A DNA stretch of 64,000 nucleotides from RYN-230 sp963814645. Its GTDB lineage: Bacteria > Actinomycetota > Actinomycetes > Streptosporangiales > Streptosporangiaceae. Position numbers and translations under genes: made by a program. Of the stretch, positions 44,381-53,620 are shown piece by piece (position 1 is the stretch's first letter; every line of letters begins with the position of its first letter). Location: the NCBI GenBank assembly GCA_963814645.1, contig CAWFDX010000009.1, positions 1-64,000 of the forward strand, written 5' to 3'. The notes under the pieces were generated by a model. It was not told the DNA's origin and did no database searches. It saw only the letters and a list, made by a program, of their open reading frames with translations.

Positions 44381-45241
44381 ATGTCCATCGTCCCCCCTGG
44401 CGAGGCGGCAGACCCAGAAGGCGCACGTGCGGAGGTCCTGCACCGCGTGTACCTGCAAGGCGGCTGGATTCGCTATCTGCCGCCCTCGGCAGTCCACATC
44501 CTCGGCTTCATGGTGACCCGCGGACCACTCACCAGAGACGAACTCGACGCTGAACTGTCCGGCAGGGCCGACAGCGCCGGAGGCTTGACCTCCCCAGCAT
44601 GGGAACCACTAGTGCAGTGGACCGACGAGGAGCTTCGCAAGCTGGACGAGAACTTTCCCCAACTGGCCGACGCTGACAACAGCACGACCGCGGAACAGGC
44701 CATGGCGGAAGACCGGCAGGAACGGGCGGCCAGGATCGCCGAGATGGATGCGGCCAGCGCGGATCTGGGACTGGCGCCGGTGCGCACGATGGCTGACGTG
44801 CTGGAGTTCATGGTGGCCTGCACCGTGCTGACCTGTGCCGCTGATGGAGGTTCCACGAGATATGCGCTTAACCCACGGGCCGCATTGCCGACCGAAGTGC
44901 TGACGTTTTCAGACGGCGAACGAGCAGCAGAAGATAATCTGCGCTGGTCTCAGCTGCACACGCCCGTCGCTCAGGACATCATGGGACTCTTCGAGCCGGA
45001 TGATCCCGGCCGGATTCATGTCATAAACACCAGTCTGAGGCTTTTGGCCACTGAGCTTGATGCTGACATCGAGACGGTCCGTGCTGGCTTGGCGGTACTG
45101 CTACAGGAACCGGATTTTACTGCTAGCCGGGATCCTGAACGGATACCTGACCACGAGATGTTTGAGATCCGCGTGGACTGGTCAACGTTTATCCGGACGA
45201 GGATCTCTGTCAGGCTTTGCGGCCTTGACGACGGAGAATGA
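44381..45241 (+). CDS. Protein of unknown function, possibly DUF6042
   Basis: 286 residues, acidic, without membrane segments. It begins EVLHRVYLQGGWIRYLPPSAVHILGFMVTRGPLTRDELDAEL, followed by an Asp/Glu-rich middle and helices ADVLEFMVACTVLTC and LRLLATELDADIETVRAGLAVLLQEPDF. The opening resembles DUF6042 proteins of streptomycetes as I remember them, an uncertain match. It could be a winged-helix-containing adaptor. No functional context is offered by the neighbours. Confidence 0.55.
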   Translation: MSIVPPGEAADPEGARAEVLHRVYLQGGWIRYLPPSAVHILGFMVTRGPLTRDELDAELSGRADSAGGLTSPAWEPLVQWTDEELRKLDENFPQLADADNSTTAEQAMAEDRQERAARIAEMDAASADLGLAPVRTMADVLEFMVACTVLTCAADGGSTRYALNPRAALPTEVLTFSDGERAAEDNLRWSQLHTPVAQDIMGLFEPDDPGRIHVINTSLRLLATELDADIETVRAGLAVLLQEPDFTASRDPERIPDHEMFEIRVDWSTFIRTRISVRLCGLDDGE

Positions 45242-45396
45242 ATCTGGTGTGGCAGCAGGCAACGTTTGCCCGGTCGATGATGCGACATAGTTGCTCGTCG
45301 CAGGCGTAGTCGTTGCGTAGATGATCGACTTGGCCCGCCAGTTGCGTACGCTCTGGCTATCTCTGACCGGTTCAATGTCTGATGTTGGGGTGTGTC

Positions 45397-47187
45397 ATGC
45401 CCGAATGGTTTCGCCGGTTTGGTGACATCCCTGGTATTGCCTACACCCCGCCGAAGCAGACCGACCGGAGTTCGCTCGCGGGATGCAACGACGTTCCCGA
45501 AGTGGACACCTTCCGATTCGAGGACGACCTTGAGGAGACCCTGTCTTGGCCGACGGGTGACGGCAGCTGTGGCGGCTCGGCCTCCCCAGCCCACTATCGA
45601 GCCTTCTCGACCTTCCCCGATCCTCGGAACACGCCGTCAACGGCAGTGCTGCGGAACCTCTACGAGGGCCTTGAGCTGCCAGGCGAGCCGTCCGACTACC
45701 ACTTCCTACTCCAAAACGCGGCGGATGAACTGTGGAGGCGCCGACGCAACGAGCCCGACCTGCTCGGTGACGTCAAGCGGCTCTGTTGGCTGGACATCGG
45801 CCTCATCCAGGCTCGTCCCGACGCCGCCAGCCACGTCATCAACGGGGAAAGACGGTTCTACTCGATCAACGACTTCTGGATTCTGATCCAGCTCTACGAA
45901 GATAGAGGCGATCTGAGGGACGCCTTGAAGGTTGCTGAGATCGCCTCAGGGTGCGGCCAGTGCGAAGACGATAGGCAGCGGCTGTTGTGGAAGAGCGGGG
46001 CCAGAGAGACCGAACCTGTGCCAGCGCCGATCGAGGTCCCGCCGCAGCACCCGAACGGCGCGCAGCCGACCGTGCATTCCTGGTCAGCAGGCCGGATCAG
46101 CGACTGGGCATACCGGTCGGGTGAGGCCGACGGGCCGTTCGCCGGCAGCTGGTTCCACCAGTACTACTGGTGGAACGACTGGTGCCAGCGCCGCTTCGAC
46201 GACCTTTGGATGGAAGAGGCCGACCGGGTCGCTGACGACCTGGCGGATGAGTACCAGTTTTACTGGCCCTGGCTGATCGGCCGAGCCCTGATAACCGCGG
46301 CACCGGCAACATACGAGCGCATCCTAGCTTTCGCCAAGGACAAGAATCGGCCGGGCCCAGCCCACATCGACCTCAACCCGCACGCCATCTCCGACCAGAT
46401 AGCGACCGTGGGGGCCTTCCATGTCGTCCGCCGTCGGAGAACCTGGCCCGAGCCCTCACCCGTGGTCTGTCCGACCTGCGGACAAGACTTCTGGAATGGC
46501 GACGTGCGGCCATGGGCCATCCGGGCCTTTGGCCCGGTTCGCTACTGCATGGACTGCTGCCTCCGAGTCCGAAACGGAGATCCACGAGCGACCTGGTTCG
46601 TGGATGAGGTCAAAGCCGCCCTTCACGGTCTTCGCGATGCCTTCGGCGCCCTCCCAGCGCAAAGCTTCTCGGAGGGCAGAGTTCCTCATGATGGCTCGCC
46701 TGAAGAGCGGGACCAGCGGATACGCGCACTGCTGGCCATGCCGCCGGTCGATACCATCAAGCGCGTGCTGGGCCAGCAGGACTGGCTGGGCACCCTGCGC
46801 GCCGCCGGCCTCGTCGGCGAGACGTGGCGACCAGCACTTGGAACGTGGTGTCACGCCAGCGACGGCCACCGATGCCGGTCACTCCTGGAGAAGGCGATCG
46901 ACGACTGGTTCACGGCCAACTCGATTCCCCATGAGTGCGAGCCCAGGTGGCCGCGTCATCCTGAACTCAATCCATCCGGAGCCAAACGGGCAGACTGGCT
47001 CCTCCCAGACGGCACCTACGTCGAGTGCGCGGGGATGCTGGAGCGCAAGGACTACGCGGACAAGATTGCACTGAAGCAGCAACTGGCCACAGCCCTCGGA
47101 TTGGAGCTCATCGTCGTTGGTCCGACTGAAATGCACAGGCTAGGGCACATCTTCGAGCGCCAGCTTGAGGGTGGCCAGCCGATCTGA
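45397..47187 (+). CDS. Zinc-ribbon protein with nuclease-like C-terminal domain
   Basis: 596 residues from the ATG at 45397; TTG 45382 is in frame upstream. The first 350 residues are helical, with SWFHQYYWWNDWCQRRFDDLW. A zinc ribbon follows (VVCPTCGQDF ... YCMDCCLR). The last 130 residues resemble a PD-(D/E)xK fold: the Glu in CRSLLEKAIDDWFTANSI, then the Asp in KRADWLLPDGTYVECAG and the Lys of KIALKQQLATALG. The core E-x-C-A lacks the usual lysine, so activity is uncertain. Layout (zinc ribbon then nuclease-like domain, on a mobile region rich in defence genes) suggests DNA targeting, but no known system is recognised. Confidence 0.55.
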   Translation: MPEWFRRFGDIPGIAYTPPKQTDRSSLAGCNDVPEVDTFRFEDDLEETLSWPTGDGSCGGSASPAHYRAFSTFPDPRNTPSTAVLRNLYEGLELPGEPSDYHFLLQNAADELWRRRRNEPDLLGDVKRLCWLDIGLIQARPDAASHVINGERRFYSINDFWILIQLYEDRGDLRDALKVAEIASGCGQCEDDRQRLLWKSGARETEPVPAPIEVPPQHPNGAQPTVHSWSAGRISDWAYRSGEADGPFAGSWFHQYYWWNDWCQRRFDDLWMEEADRVADDLADEYQFYWPWLIGRALITAAPATYERILAFAKDKNRPGPAHIDLNPHAISDQIATVGAFHVVRRRRTWPEPSPVVCPTCGQDFWNGDVRPWAIRAFGPVRYCMDCCLRVRNGDPRATWFVDEVKAALHGLRDAFGALPAQSFSEGRVPHDGSPEERDQRIRALLAMPPVDTIKRVLGQQDWLGTLRAAGLVGETWRPALGTWCHASDGHRCRSLLEKAIDDWFTANSIPHECEPRWPRHPELNPSGAKRADWLLPDGTYVECAGMLERKDYADKIALKQQLATALGLELIVVGPTEMHRLGHIFERQLEGGQPI

Positions 47188-47340
47188 CGACACAAACGCG
47201 TCACGCAGCGTTCCCGCACAGACTCCCGGGTACATGCGCACGAGCTGGCGAATGATGCGCAAGATCGACTCCAAAATGATCAGTTAGCCGACCGCTCGCA
47301 TGGCGGGCGATGCAGATTGGCCTGCTATCTGGGCGCCGGG

Positions 47341-47968
47341 TTACTGGATGAGGATGTGGGTGGCGATCCCGGCGATCAGGAGGCTGGATGCCAGGGAGGT
47401 GGCCAGCATGGCGCGGCGGCGCGTGGCCACCCGGCCGATCAGCGCTCCCCCGCTGACCAGGACCATCTGCCAGCTCGCCGAGGCGGCGAACACGGCGGCC
47501 GCGAATGCGCCAGCTTCGGTGGGGGTGAAGGCAGCTGCCGAGGCCTGCCGCCCTAGGACCAGCGCTGCCCAGTAGATCACCGTGAGTGGGTTGACCACGG
47601 TGACGGCGGCCACCGCCGTGTAGGCATGCAGCGGGGTGCGCAGCGCCAGGCGTGCACGGGGCACGCCGCTCGCGGAGCGGTAGCGGCGGAGGGCGGTCAC
47701 GGCCATCCACCCGGCCAATGACCAGTGCCGCTCCCGCCGCCCAGCGCAGCGGGCCCGCCACGACGGCGACCTGCCGCGCCAGCCCCGTGCCACCGTAGAC
47801 GGTGGCCATCGCAAACCCACCGTCTACGGTCGCGGCACCCAGGCCTGCCGCAGCTCCGATGCACAGGCAGGCGGTCGCGCCCAGCCGGATCAGGAAAATG
47901 GCGATGGCGCCGACCGGAATGGCGATTCCATAGCCAGCCAGCAGCCCGGAGATCAGCGCCGCATCCAT
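47341..47968 (-). pseudogene. LysE-family exporter, one frameshift
   Basis: The ATG at 47968 begins AALISGLLAGYGIAIPVGAIAIFLIRLGA, the LysE N-terminus with its Gly-Pro helix. A one-base deletion near 47720 (GGCCGG run) breaks the frame. The rest is in the next frame: WMAVTALRRYRSASG, AYTAVAAVTVVNPLTVIYWAAL, QMVLVSGGALIGR, ending at 47341. Restored, it is about 209 residues with six helices. LysE/RhtB proteins export amino acids or cations. Its position downstream of arsM suggests arsenical or amino-acid export. Confidence 0.75.
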
Positions 47969-48118
47969 CTCGGACACCTCCTGGACCAGGCTATATAGAT
48001 AGCTGTCTAACTCTTGAGAGGCGTCCGGCTATTCCCGCTCAGCCGTCGGTTGAGGATGAGCTCATGGTCAGCCTGACCCGGCGATGACCCTGCGTTCGAT
48101 CCCCGCTGGCTGCGCTGG

Positions 48119-48895
48119 CTACGTGCCGGTGCCGGGACAGCCTGGCCTGGTCGCCTGGACGATGGCTGAGTGCAGGCCAGGCCCAGCGTCGCTGGTGGTA
48201 ACGATGGTGATGCCGGTGAACCCGGCGGTTAGCAGCAGGCGCTGATACTCCGCTGTGGTGAGGGTCCCGACGGCGCACCCGGTGAGCCGTTGCGCCTCGG
48301 CGCGCTGGGCGGGGTGAAGTCCTTCATCGGCGATGATGTCGCTGACCCCAAGACGGCCTCCGGGGCGCAGCACCCGGAATGCCTCGGCCAGTACGCGCGG
48401 CTTGGCCGGGGACAGGTTGATCACGCAGTTGGAGATGACGACGTCCACGCTCGCCTCTGGCAGCGGGATGTCCTCGATGTGCCCATGAAGGAACTCGGCG
48501 TTGGTCACCCCGGCCTGGGCGGCGTTGTCGCGGGCCAGAGCGATCATGTCGGGTGAGCCATCCAGGCCATAGGCCTTCCCGCCTGGGGTGACCCGGCGGG
48601 CGGACAGGAGCACGTCGATGCCGCCGCCCGAGCCCAGGTCGAGCACAGTCTCGCCGGGGTGCAGCTGGGCTACGGCGACCGGGTTGCCGCAGCCCAGGCT
48701 GGCCCGGACCGCTCCGTCAGGCAGCTCGCTGGTGTCGTCGTACCCGGCCGCGCCGAAGCACCCGGCCTCGAATGCGTCCGGGCCGCAGTCGATGATCTGC
48801 CGGCCGGACTGGGCCGCCCGGGCCAGGCCGGAGTAGCGGGCGGTGACGGCCGCCCGGGCGTCCTCCAAGCCAGGATGGTCGCCGGTGGGTGGCAT
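48119..48895 (-). CDS. arsM: Arsenite S-adenosylmethionine methyltransferase
   Basis: 258 residues from the ATG at 48895 (GGAGG upstream). SAM-binding motif VLDLGSGGGIDVLLSA, then GLDGSPDMIALARDNA. The conserved As(III)-binding cysteines of ArsM can be placed in ASLGCGNP, ISNCVINLSPAKP and LTGCAVGTLT. ArsM methylates arsenite to mono-, di- and trimethyl arsenicals. The gene follows an ArsR gene by 17 bp and is thus presumably arsenite-induced. The ArsI lyase at 58.8 kb can reverse the trivalent mono-methyl product, so the island can both make and degrade methylarsenicals. Confidence 0.9.
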   Translation of the reverse strand: MPPTGDHPGLEDARAAVTARYSGLARAAQSGRQIIDCGPDAFEAGCFGAAGYDDTSELPDGAVRASLGCGNPVAVAQLHPGETVLDLGSGGGIDVLLSARRVTPGGKAYGLDGSPDMIALARDNAAQAGVTNAEFLHGHIEDIPLPEASVDVVISNCVINLSPAKPRVLAEAFRVLRPGGRLGVSDIIADEGLHPAQRAEAQRLTGCAVGTLTTAEYQRLLLTAGFTGITIVTTSDAGPGLHSAIVQATRPGCPGTGT

Positions 48896-48912
48896 GGCAG
48901 TCCTCCATGGAG

Positions 48913-49248
48913 TCAGCGGGCCGCGGCGCGCGGGACAGGCGAAGCGTGGCCCATGACGAGATCCGGGGCGGTAGGGAAGCACTCGACACAGTTCTCATTG
49001 ACCCGGTACAGCCGCGATGTGCCGCGCTCCTCAGCGATCACGAATTCCACAGTGGCCAGCTACCCGAGGTGTGCGGACACCGTGGACTGGCCCACCGGCA
49101 CAGCCGCGACGATCTCCCGAACCGTCATCGGCTTCCCGCTGCGGGCCAGCAGCGAGACGATCCGCACACGGGTGCCATCAGCAAGCGCCTTGAACCACGC
49201 CGCATAGGTGTCCGCGACCTCACGAGCCAGCGGCTTTACATCTTCCAT
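48913..49248 (-). pseudogene. arsR: ArsR-family repressor with in-frame amber stop
   Basis: The ATG at 49248 starts a winged helix (FKALADGTRVRIVSLLARSGKPMTVREIVAAVPVGQSTVSAHLG). A TAG at 49060-49062 interrupts it. The same frame continues LATVEFVIAEERGTSRLYRVNENCVECFPTAPDLVMGHASP to TGA 48913. One base restores it: CAG (Gln) or AAG (Lys) to TAG. The downstream half keeps the probable metal-binding NENCVECF, so the mutation is recent or an error. If real, arsM and the LysE gene downstream lose this repressor. Confidence 0.75.
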
Positions 49249-49330
49249 CGTTAATCGACGATAGGCGATAGATACCGCTAGGGCAATCCCTGCCTGGGCG
49301 CAGCGTCGATCGATGCCCGCGTGCTTAGGG

Positions 49331-49969
49331 TCAGTCGATCTCGACGTCGAAGTCCCAGGAAACGATGGGCTTGCCTCCGTCGGGAGTCCAGCGCAGCTGG
49401 CCGGAGCCGGTTGGCAGCCGGTCTCTTATCGTGATCGTTACGGTCTGGCCGGGGGTGACGCGGCTGGGCAGGGGGCGGCCTCCCTGGGCCATCACCCGGG
49501 GATGGTGGAGGTGCCCGAACTCGTCAACGATCGTAAATGCCGCTGCACTGAGGAGAACGGTCCCTGACGCCCACGCCAGGGTGAAGGTGAATGTGCAGCG
49601 GGTGGTCTGCGGGACGGGGAAGTGACCTTCTTCGGGCACGGCCGGCCCGACAGCCGTGGCCAGGACGTGCGCGCGAGCCAGCTGAACCGAGACGGTGTCC
49701 CCCTCGATGGCAAGCCACGGGTGCGCCGCGCTGGCCGTGGCCACCCGGCCGACGGGGACGGTCGGCGTGGGCAGCCAGGCCGGCAGGCTCCCGTACCGAG
49801 CCGCGGGGCGAGGGGCGGGTGTGACGAGGTGCCAGACGATCACGGCGAGGGGCGCGGCCAGAATCACCGCGATGCCGGCCACAGCGAAGCGCCCGGCACC
49901 CCGCGGGGCGCGTCCCTGGAAGCCAGGCGCGAGGACCTGGCCCCCGGGGCGCGGAAATACGGTTCTCAC
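49331..49969 (-). CDS. Membrane-anchored extracytoplasmic protein, phosphoesterase partner
   Basis: 212 residues. A Pro/Arg-rich N-terminus, one membrane helix (FAVAGIAVILAAPLAVIVWHLV), then a beta-rich outer domain (TTRCTFTFTLAWASGTVLLSAAAFTIVDEFGHLHHP, VTPGQTVTITIRDRLPTGSGQLRW). Its start overlaps the phosphoesterase stop by ATGA, so both are made together. Known function: none. The domain resembles immunoglobulin-like or DUF-type beta sandwiches, and might anchor or chaperone the secreted phosphatase. Confidence 0.65.
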   Translation of the reverse strand: MRTVFPRPGGQVLAPGFQGRAPRGAGRFAVAGIAVILAAPLAVIVWHLVTPAPRPAARYGSLPAWLPTPTVPVGRVATASAAHPWLAIEGDTVSVQLARAHVLATAVGPAVPEEGHFPVPQTTRCTFTFTLAWASGTVLLSAAAFTIVDEFGHLHHPRVMAQGGRPLPSRVTPGQTVTITIRDRLPTGSGQLRWTPDGGKPIVSWDFDVEID

Positions 49970-51975
49970 CGGGCAGTTGCCCGTCTGCGCCGGCGGCCGT
50001 AAGCCGGGACGATGACGAGCGCCCCTAGTGCGGCCGCTGGAAGCGCCCAGAGGCCGTGACCGGCGCCGCCCTGATCGCCATGCTGGCCGCCCCGGTTGTT
50101 GAACACGTCGCGGCCGAACGGGGCGAGGCCGGGCTGGGCTGCGTAGCCGAGGTGGCCTAGCCCGTCAAGCCCGGGGGACGCGTGCCGGACGCTGAAGAGG
50201 TCCTCCATGGTGCGCAGCCAGCTGTAGTGGTTGTAGTAGACGGTGCTGACCGTCCCGGGCCTGATGTACGGGCTGATGAGGACGCTCCCGGTGTCCCCAC
50301 CACCGGTGGTGGGGTCGGTGGGGTCATAGAGCGGATCGGTTGACGGCGATCGGGCGCCGAGGGTAACCCCGCTCACCGCACCCGTGGTCAGCAGTGGGTG
50401 CCCGGCCGAATCCACCAGGGTGAAGGACCCGGTGTCCACGAATCCGCCGCTCTGGTTCGGCTGTGTTGCGGTGACTGGGGTATCGGACACCTGGCCGACG
50501 TAAGCGCCCGTGGGGATCCCGGTGCCGCTCACCGAGCGGCCGGTGTCGGTGGACACCGCGGCGTTGTCGGAGATCGTCGAGGTGCCGGCGGGTGCGGTGG
50601 CTCCGGCGTCGGCACGCGGTCCGGGGACGTTGCTGCCGCCGCCCAGGAGGCAGGTGCCTACGGGCTGGGCGGGGACTGTCTGGGCGACGCAGCCGGCCGG
50701 CCGGTCAACGTAGGCGTTGTCGCCGGGGCCGGGATACAGTTCCTGCCCGCTGGCGTTCTTCGCCAGGGGGGTGTTAGGCCCGGTTGGCTCCCAGTGCACG
50801 GGGTGGCCGAACAGGGTTTCGGCGGCCGAGTCGGACGCGATCGACGTCGCTGCGTCGGGTGCGACGATGGTGGAGTTGGCGAAGCTGTTGCCGCTGTAGG
50901 TGAACGGCGGGAACGCCTCGTCGAAGGTGATGTCGATGAGGCCGCCGTCCTTGAACGCGGGTGAGGCTTCGATCTCGGGCACAACGTGCTCAAGGAACAG
51001 GTCGGCGGCGTACAGGCCGCCGGTGTAGTTCACCGGCGGGTTCGGGGTGGTCGGGTTGGCGAAGCCACCGGACAGGTTGTTCCCGTGGCAGACCGCGTCA
51101 TGGCCGTCGCTGCAGTTGTTGGGTGAGATCCAGCTGAACGCGGGGGTTGTGGCTGCGCTCTGCAGGTCGCGGTAGAGGCCGTTGGCCGGGTCGAAGAGGT
51201 TAGCGATGTGCGTGGGGTTGCAGTCGCCCGATTGCAGGATCGAGTCGAACCAGGGGAACGGGAAGTGCTTGGGCACGTACTGGTCGGTTGCGTCGGCGCT
51301 GCCGGGATTGGGGTCGGCAGTGCTGCCGGTCGGCCCGGGCGTAGCGAAGGGCGCCCCGCAATATTGGGTGCCCGCATCGTGGGTCTGGCCGCCCGCGTCG
51401 GTGTTGCCCAGGTCCTGCGCGTAGCCTTTCCAGCTGACCTTGGCCGCGTCGAGCTGGTTGAACAAGGTCTGGACGCTCGAGGGGTACACACAGCCGTTCG
51501 ACCCTGGTGGGGCGTTCGGCCCCTGGGCCGAGGCGAATTGGCCGTAGTCAGGGTTCCTGCGCAGTGAGCCAGTCATGTCGAGGGAGCCGGAGAACTGGTC
51601 GTAGTAGGGGCAGTCGGCCTGGGTGTCGGGCTCGGTGGCCTGGCCGCTGACCATGGAGATGTAGTTGTCCAGGCTGAAGTGGCCGGTCCCGTAGTAGTTC
51701 TTCAGCAGCACGCCCTGGGCGGGCAGCGCCTTCCACAGGTAGGTGTTGTTGTTCAGGCCGGTGAAGGTCGTGTCGTAGGACTTGTTCTCCAGGATGATCA
51801 GCCAGACGTGCTTGATCTTGCCAGGCTGGATCCCCAGGCCATCCGGCGCGTGCCCTAATCCGGGCGATGCATTCGCGGCGGCGGCCGATAGCAGTGCGGT
51901 CGAGAGGGCCAGAACGCCGGCGCTTGCGGCGGCGAGTGCGGTACGGCGCCAAAATGGCCTGCGCGGAAGTCTCAT
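49966..51975 (-). CDS. Secreted phosphoesterase (phospholipase C/acid phosphatase family)
   Basis: 669 residues from the ATG at 51975 (AAAGG upstream), not the frame start at 52014. A twin-arginine-like signal (PFWRRTALAAASAGVLALSTALLSAAAANA) is followed by the phosphoesterase family core: HVWLIILENKSYDTTF with the nucleophile region ENKSYD, YYGTGHFSLDNYISMVSGQ, WKGYAQDLG, ITFDEAFPPF and HYSWLRTMEDLF. The C-terminus has a helix and Arg tail (LPAAALGALVIVPAYGRRRRR), a sortase-less wall or membrane anchor. It releases phosphate from organic esters outside the cell. It is divergent from pstS across a PHO box. Confidence 0.85.
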   Translation of the reverse strand: MRLPRRPFWRRTALAAASAGVLALSTALLSAAAANASPGLGHAPDGLGIQPGKIKHVWLIILENKSYDTTFTGLNNNTYLWKALPAQGVLLKNYYGTGHFSLDNYISMVSGQATEPDTQADCPYYDQFSGSLDMTGSLRRNPDYGQFASAQGPNAPPGSNGCVYPSSVQTLFNQLDAAKVSWKGYAQDLGNTDAGGQTHDAGTQYCGAPFATPGPTGSTADPNPGSADATDQYVPKHFPFPWFDSILQSGDCNPTHIANLFDPANGLYRDLQSAATTPAFSWISPNNCSDGHDAVCHGNNLSGGFANPTTPNPPVNYTGGLYAADLFLEHVVPEIEASPAFKDGGLIDITFDEAFPPFTYSGNSFANSTIVAPDAATSIASDSAAETLFGHPVHWEPTGPNTPLAKNASGQELYPGPGDNAYVDRPAGCVAQTVPAQPVGTCLLGGGSNVPGPRADAGATAPAGTSTISDNAAVSTDTGRSVSGTGIPTGAYVGQVSDTPVTATQPNQSGGFVDTGSFTLVDSAGHPLLTTGAVSGVTLGARSPSTDPLYDPTDPTTGGGDTGSVLISPYIRPGTVSTVYYNHYSWLRTMEDLFSVRHASPGLDGLGHLGYAAQPGLAPFGRDVFNNRGGQHGDQGGAGHGLWALPAAALGALVIVPAYGRRRRRATAR

Positions 51976-52354
51976 GAGGCTACCTTTTAGCGCCGCCTTA
52001 TGAATGCCCGGCAAACAGGAGGCCGCGCGGTCCCAAATACCTGGCCTGCCTCCGGCCGCCAGGTGCCGCCAGGACGCTCACAGCCGGAACCGGGACCGGC
52101 TGCCCGGCGACCACCGGCGGTAACTTGATGCATTCGTTCGCACACGATCGGTTTGCAGCCATCGAGCCTGGGGCACGACATGGCTCCTCACGGCCCGGCT
52201 CCGTGGTCTACCGTGCTTAATAGATCGCAGCGTATATAGATGAAAGCTGATGTTAACCCTGTGTTCACTTGGGATCCCCTTGTGCTCCACTTGCCGTCCC
52301 TACGGTCGCAACCTGGGAGGCTGCGGCACGCGCAGCCCCGGCCCGGGAGGGGCA
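51976..52354. promoter_or_regulatory. Divergent promoter region, phosphoesterase / pstSCAB
   Basis: 379 bp without a gene. It carries the PHO box at 52252-52273 and the pstS ribosome site (gggagggg). The stretch around 52230-52245 (tatataga) may be a -10 region. Confidence 0.6.
52252..52273 (+). promoter_or_regulatory. PHO box (PhoP site)
   Basis: Two 11-bp direct repeats, GTTAACCctgt and GTTCACTtggg. This is the arrangement bound by PhoP in streptomycetes (consensus GTTCACC repeats). It lies 82 bp upstream of pstS and so should activate uptake during phosphate shortage. It may also serve the divergent phosphoesterase. Confidence 0.75.
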
Positions 52355-53545
52355 ATGAGATTCAGGTTCTCCGTGGTGGCCGTAGGCGTGCTCGGGGTGG
52401 CGCTCGCGGCGGCGGGGTGTGGGAGCACTGGCAATGTCAGCAGCGGGAGCAGCGCTGCCGCACAGACATCTAACGTTGGTTTCGGGTCCCAGAACGCCAA
52501 GCTCTGCTCGGCGAAGGTGAATACAACACCGAACTACAAGAACACCATTGGCACTGTCGCAGGCGGTGCCAAGACAATTAGCGGTGCGGGCTCCACGTTC
52601 GCCGCGCCGATGTATTCGCAGTGGTCGTCGGCCTATGACAAGGCCACCGGCGTGGCGGTTGCGTACGCGTCGATCGGGTCGGGCGGCGGCGTCGCGGCGG
52701 TCCAGGCGAACACGGTGAACTTTGGCGACAGTGACGTGGGGATGGCCCCGTCGGAGATCGCCGCGGCGAAGGGCCCGGTGCTGCAGATCCCGCTGCTGCT
52801 GGGCGCGGTGGTGCCGACCTACAACATTCCCGGGATCGGCGCGGGCCTGAAGTTCACCGGCCCGGTGCTGGGCGAGATCTTCGCCGGGAAGATCAAGAAC
52901 TGGGACGACTCCGCGCTGAAGAAGCTGAACCCGAGCGTGAAACTGCCCAGCCTGCCGATCGCGGTGGTGCACCGTTCCGACGGGTCGGGCACGACCGGTA
53001 TCTGGACGGACTACCTGACCAAGACGTCCCCGGTGTGGGTGAGCACGCTCGGTGGCGCGTCGAAGAGCTCGGGCAAGACGGTGGCCTGGCCCACCGGCAT
53101 CGGCGGTAAGGGCAACGAGGGTGTCTCGGCTGTGGTGGCACAGACCAAGGGCTCCCTCGGGTACCTGGAATCGGACTATGCGATCGCGCAGCACCTCACC
53201 TACGGCCAGGTGCAGAACAAGTCGGGGAACTTCATCGAGCCCTGCATCGCGACGATCGTCCCGGCGGTGGACGGGGTCACCTTCCCGCCGAGCCTGAACA
53301 CCAGCCTGACGGATGGCTCGAACGCGGACGTGTACCCGATCACTGGCACGACCTACGCGCTGGTCTACGAGCACCAGACCAACAAGGCGATCGCCGCCGG
53401 GCTGGTCAACTTCTTCGCCTGGGTCCTGTCGGCTGGCCAGAACATGAACGCCAGCCTGTACTACGCCCCGTTGGGCTCCTCGCTGCAGCAGCTGGCCGTA
53501 GCCCAGCTCAAGAAGGTCACGCTCAACGGCAAGCCGGTTGCCTGA
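52355..53545 (+). CDS. pstS: Phosphate-binding lipoprotein PstS
   Basis: 396 residues from the ATG at 52355, chosen by its gggagggg ribosome site. Lipoprotein signal with lipobox LAAAGC (Cys22). Ligand-binding signatures: ISGAGSTFAAPMYSQW, YASIGSGGGVAAVQ, FGDSDVGM and VVHRSDGSGTTGIW, the Ser/Asp/Thr shell that discriminates phosphate from arsenate by short hydrogen bonds. It delivers phosphate to PstCAB encoded directly downstream. A second PstS is encoded at 62949 in the same island. Confidence 0.9.
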   Translation: MRFRFSVVAVGVLGVALAAAGCGSTGNVSSGSSAAAQTSNVGFGSQNAKLCSAKVNTTPNYKNTIGTVAGGAKTISGAGSTFAAPMYSQWSSAYDKATGVAVAYASIGSGGGVAAVQANTVNFGDSDVGMAPSEIAAAKGPVLQIPLLLGAVVPTYNIPGIGAGLKFTGPVLGEIFAGKIKNWDDSALKKLNPSVKLPSLPIAVVHRSDGSGTTGIWTDYLTKTSPVWVSTLGGASKSSGKTVAWPTGIGGKGNEGVSAVVAQTKGSLGYLESDYAIAQHLTYGQVQNKSGNFIEPCIATIVPAVDGVTFPPSLNTSLTDGSNADVYPITGTTYALVYEHQTNKAIAAGLVNFFAWVLSAGQNMNASLYYAPLGSSLQQLAVAQLKKVTLNGKPVA

Positions 53546-53561
53546 CAGTCATCAGCCAGCT

Positions 53562-53593
53562 GGCGGGCCGGGAGGATCTGCGCCCGGCCCGCC
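53562..53593 (+). terminator. Hairpin between pstS and pstC
   Basis: Arms ggcgggccggg and cccggcccgcc are perfect 11-mers with a 10-nt loop, 17 bp after the pstS stop. Such intercistronic hairpins let the binding protein be made in excess over the permease. Confidence 0.65.
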
Positions 53594-53620
53594 ACCGGCG
53601 GCACGGCAAGGGGGAGGACG

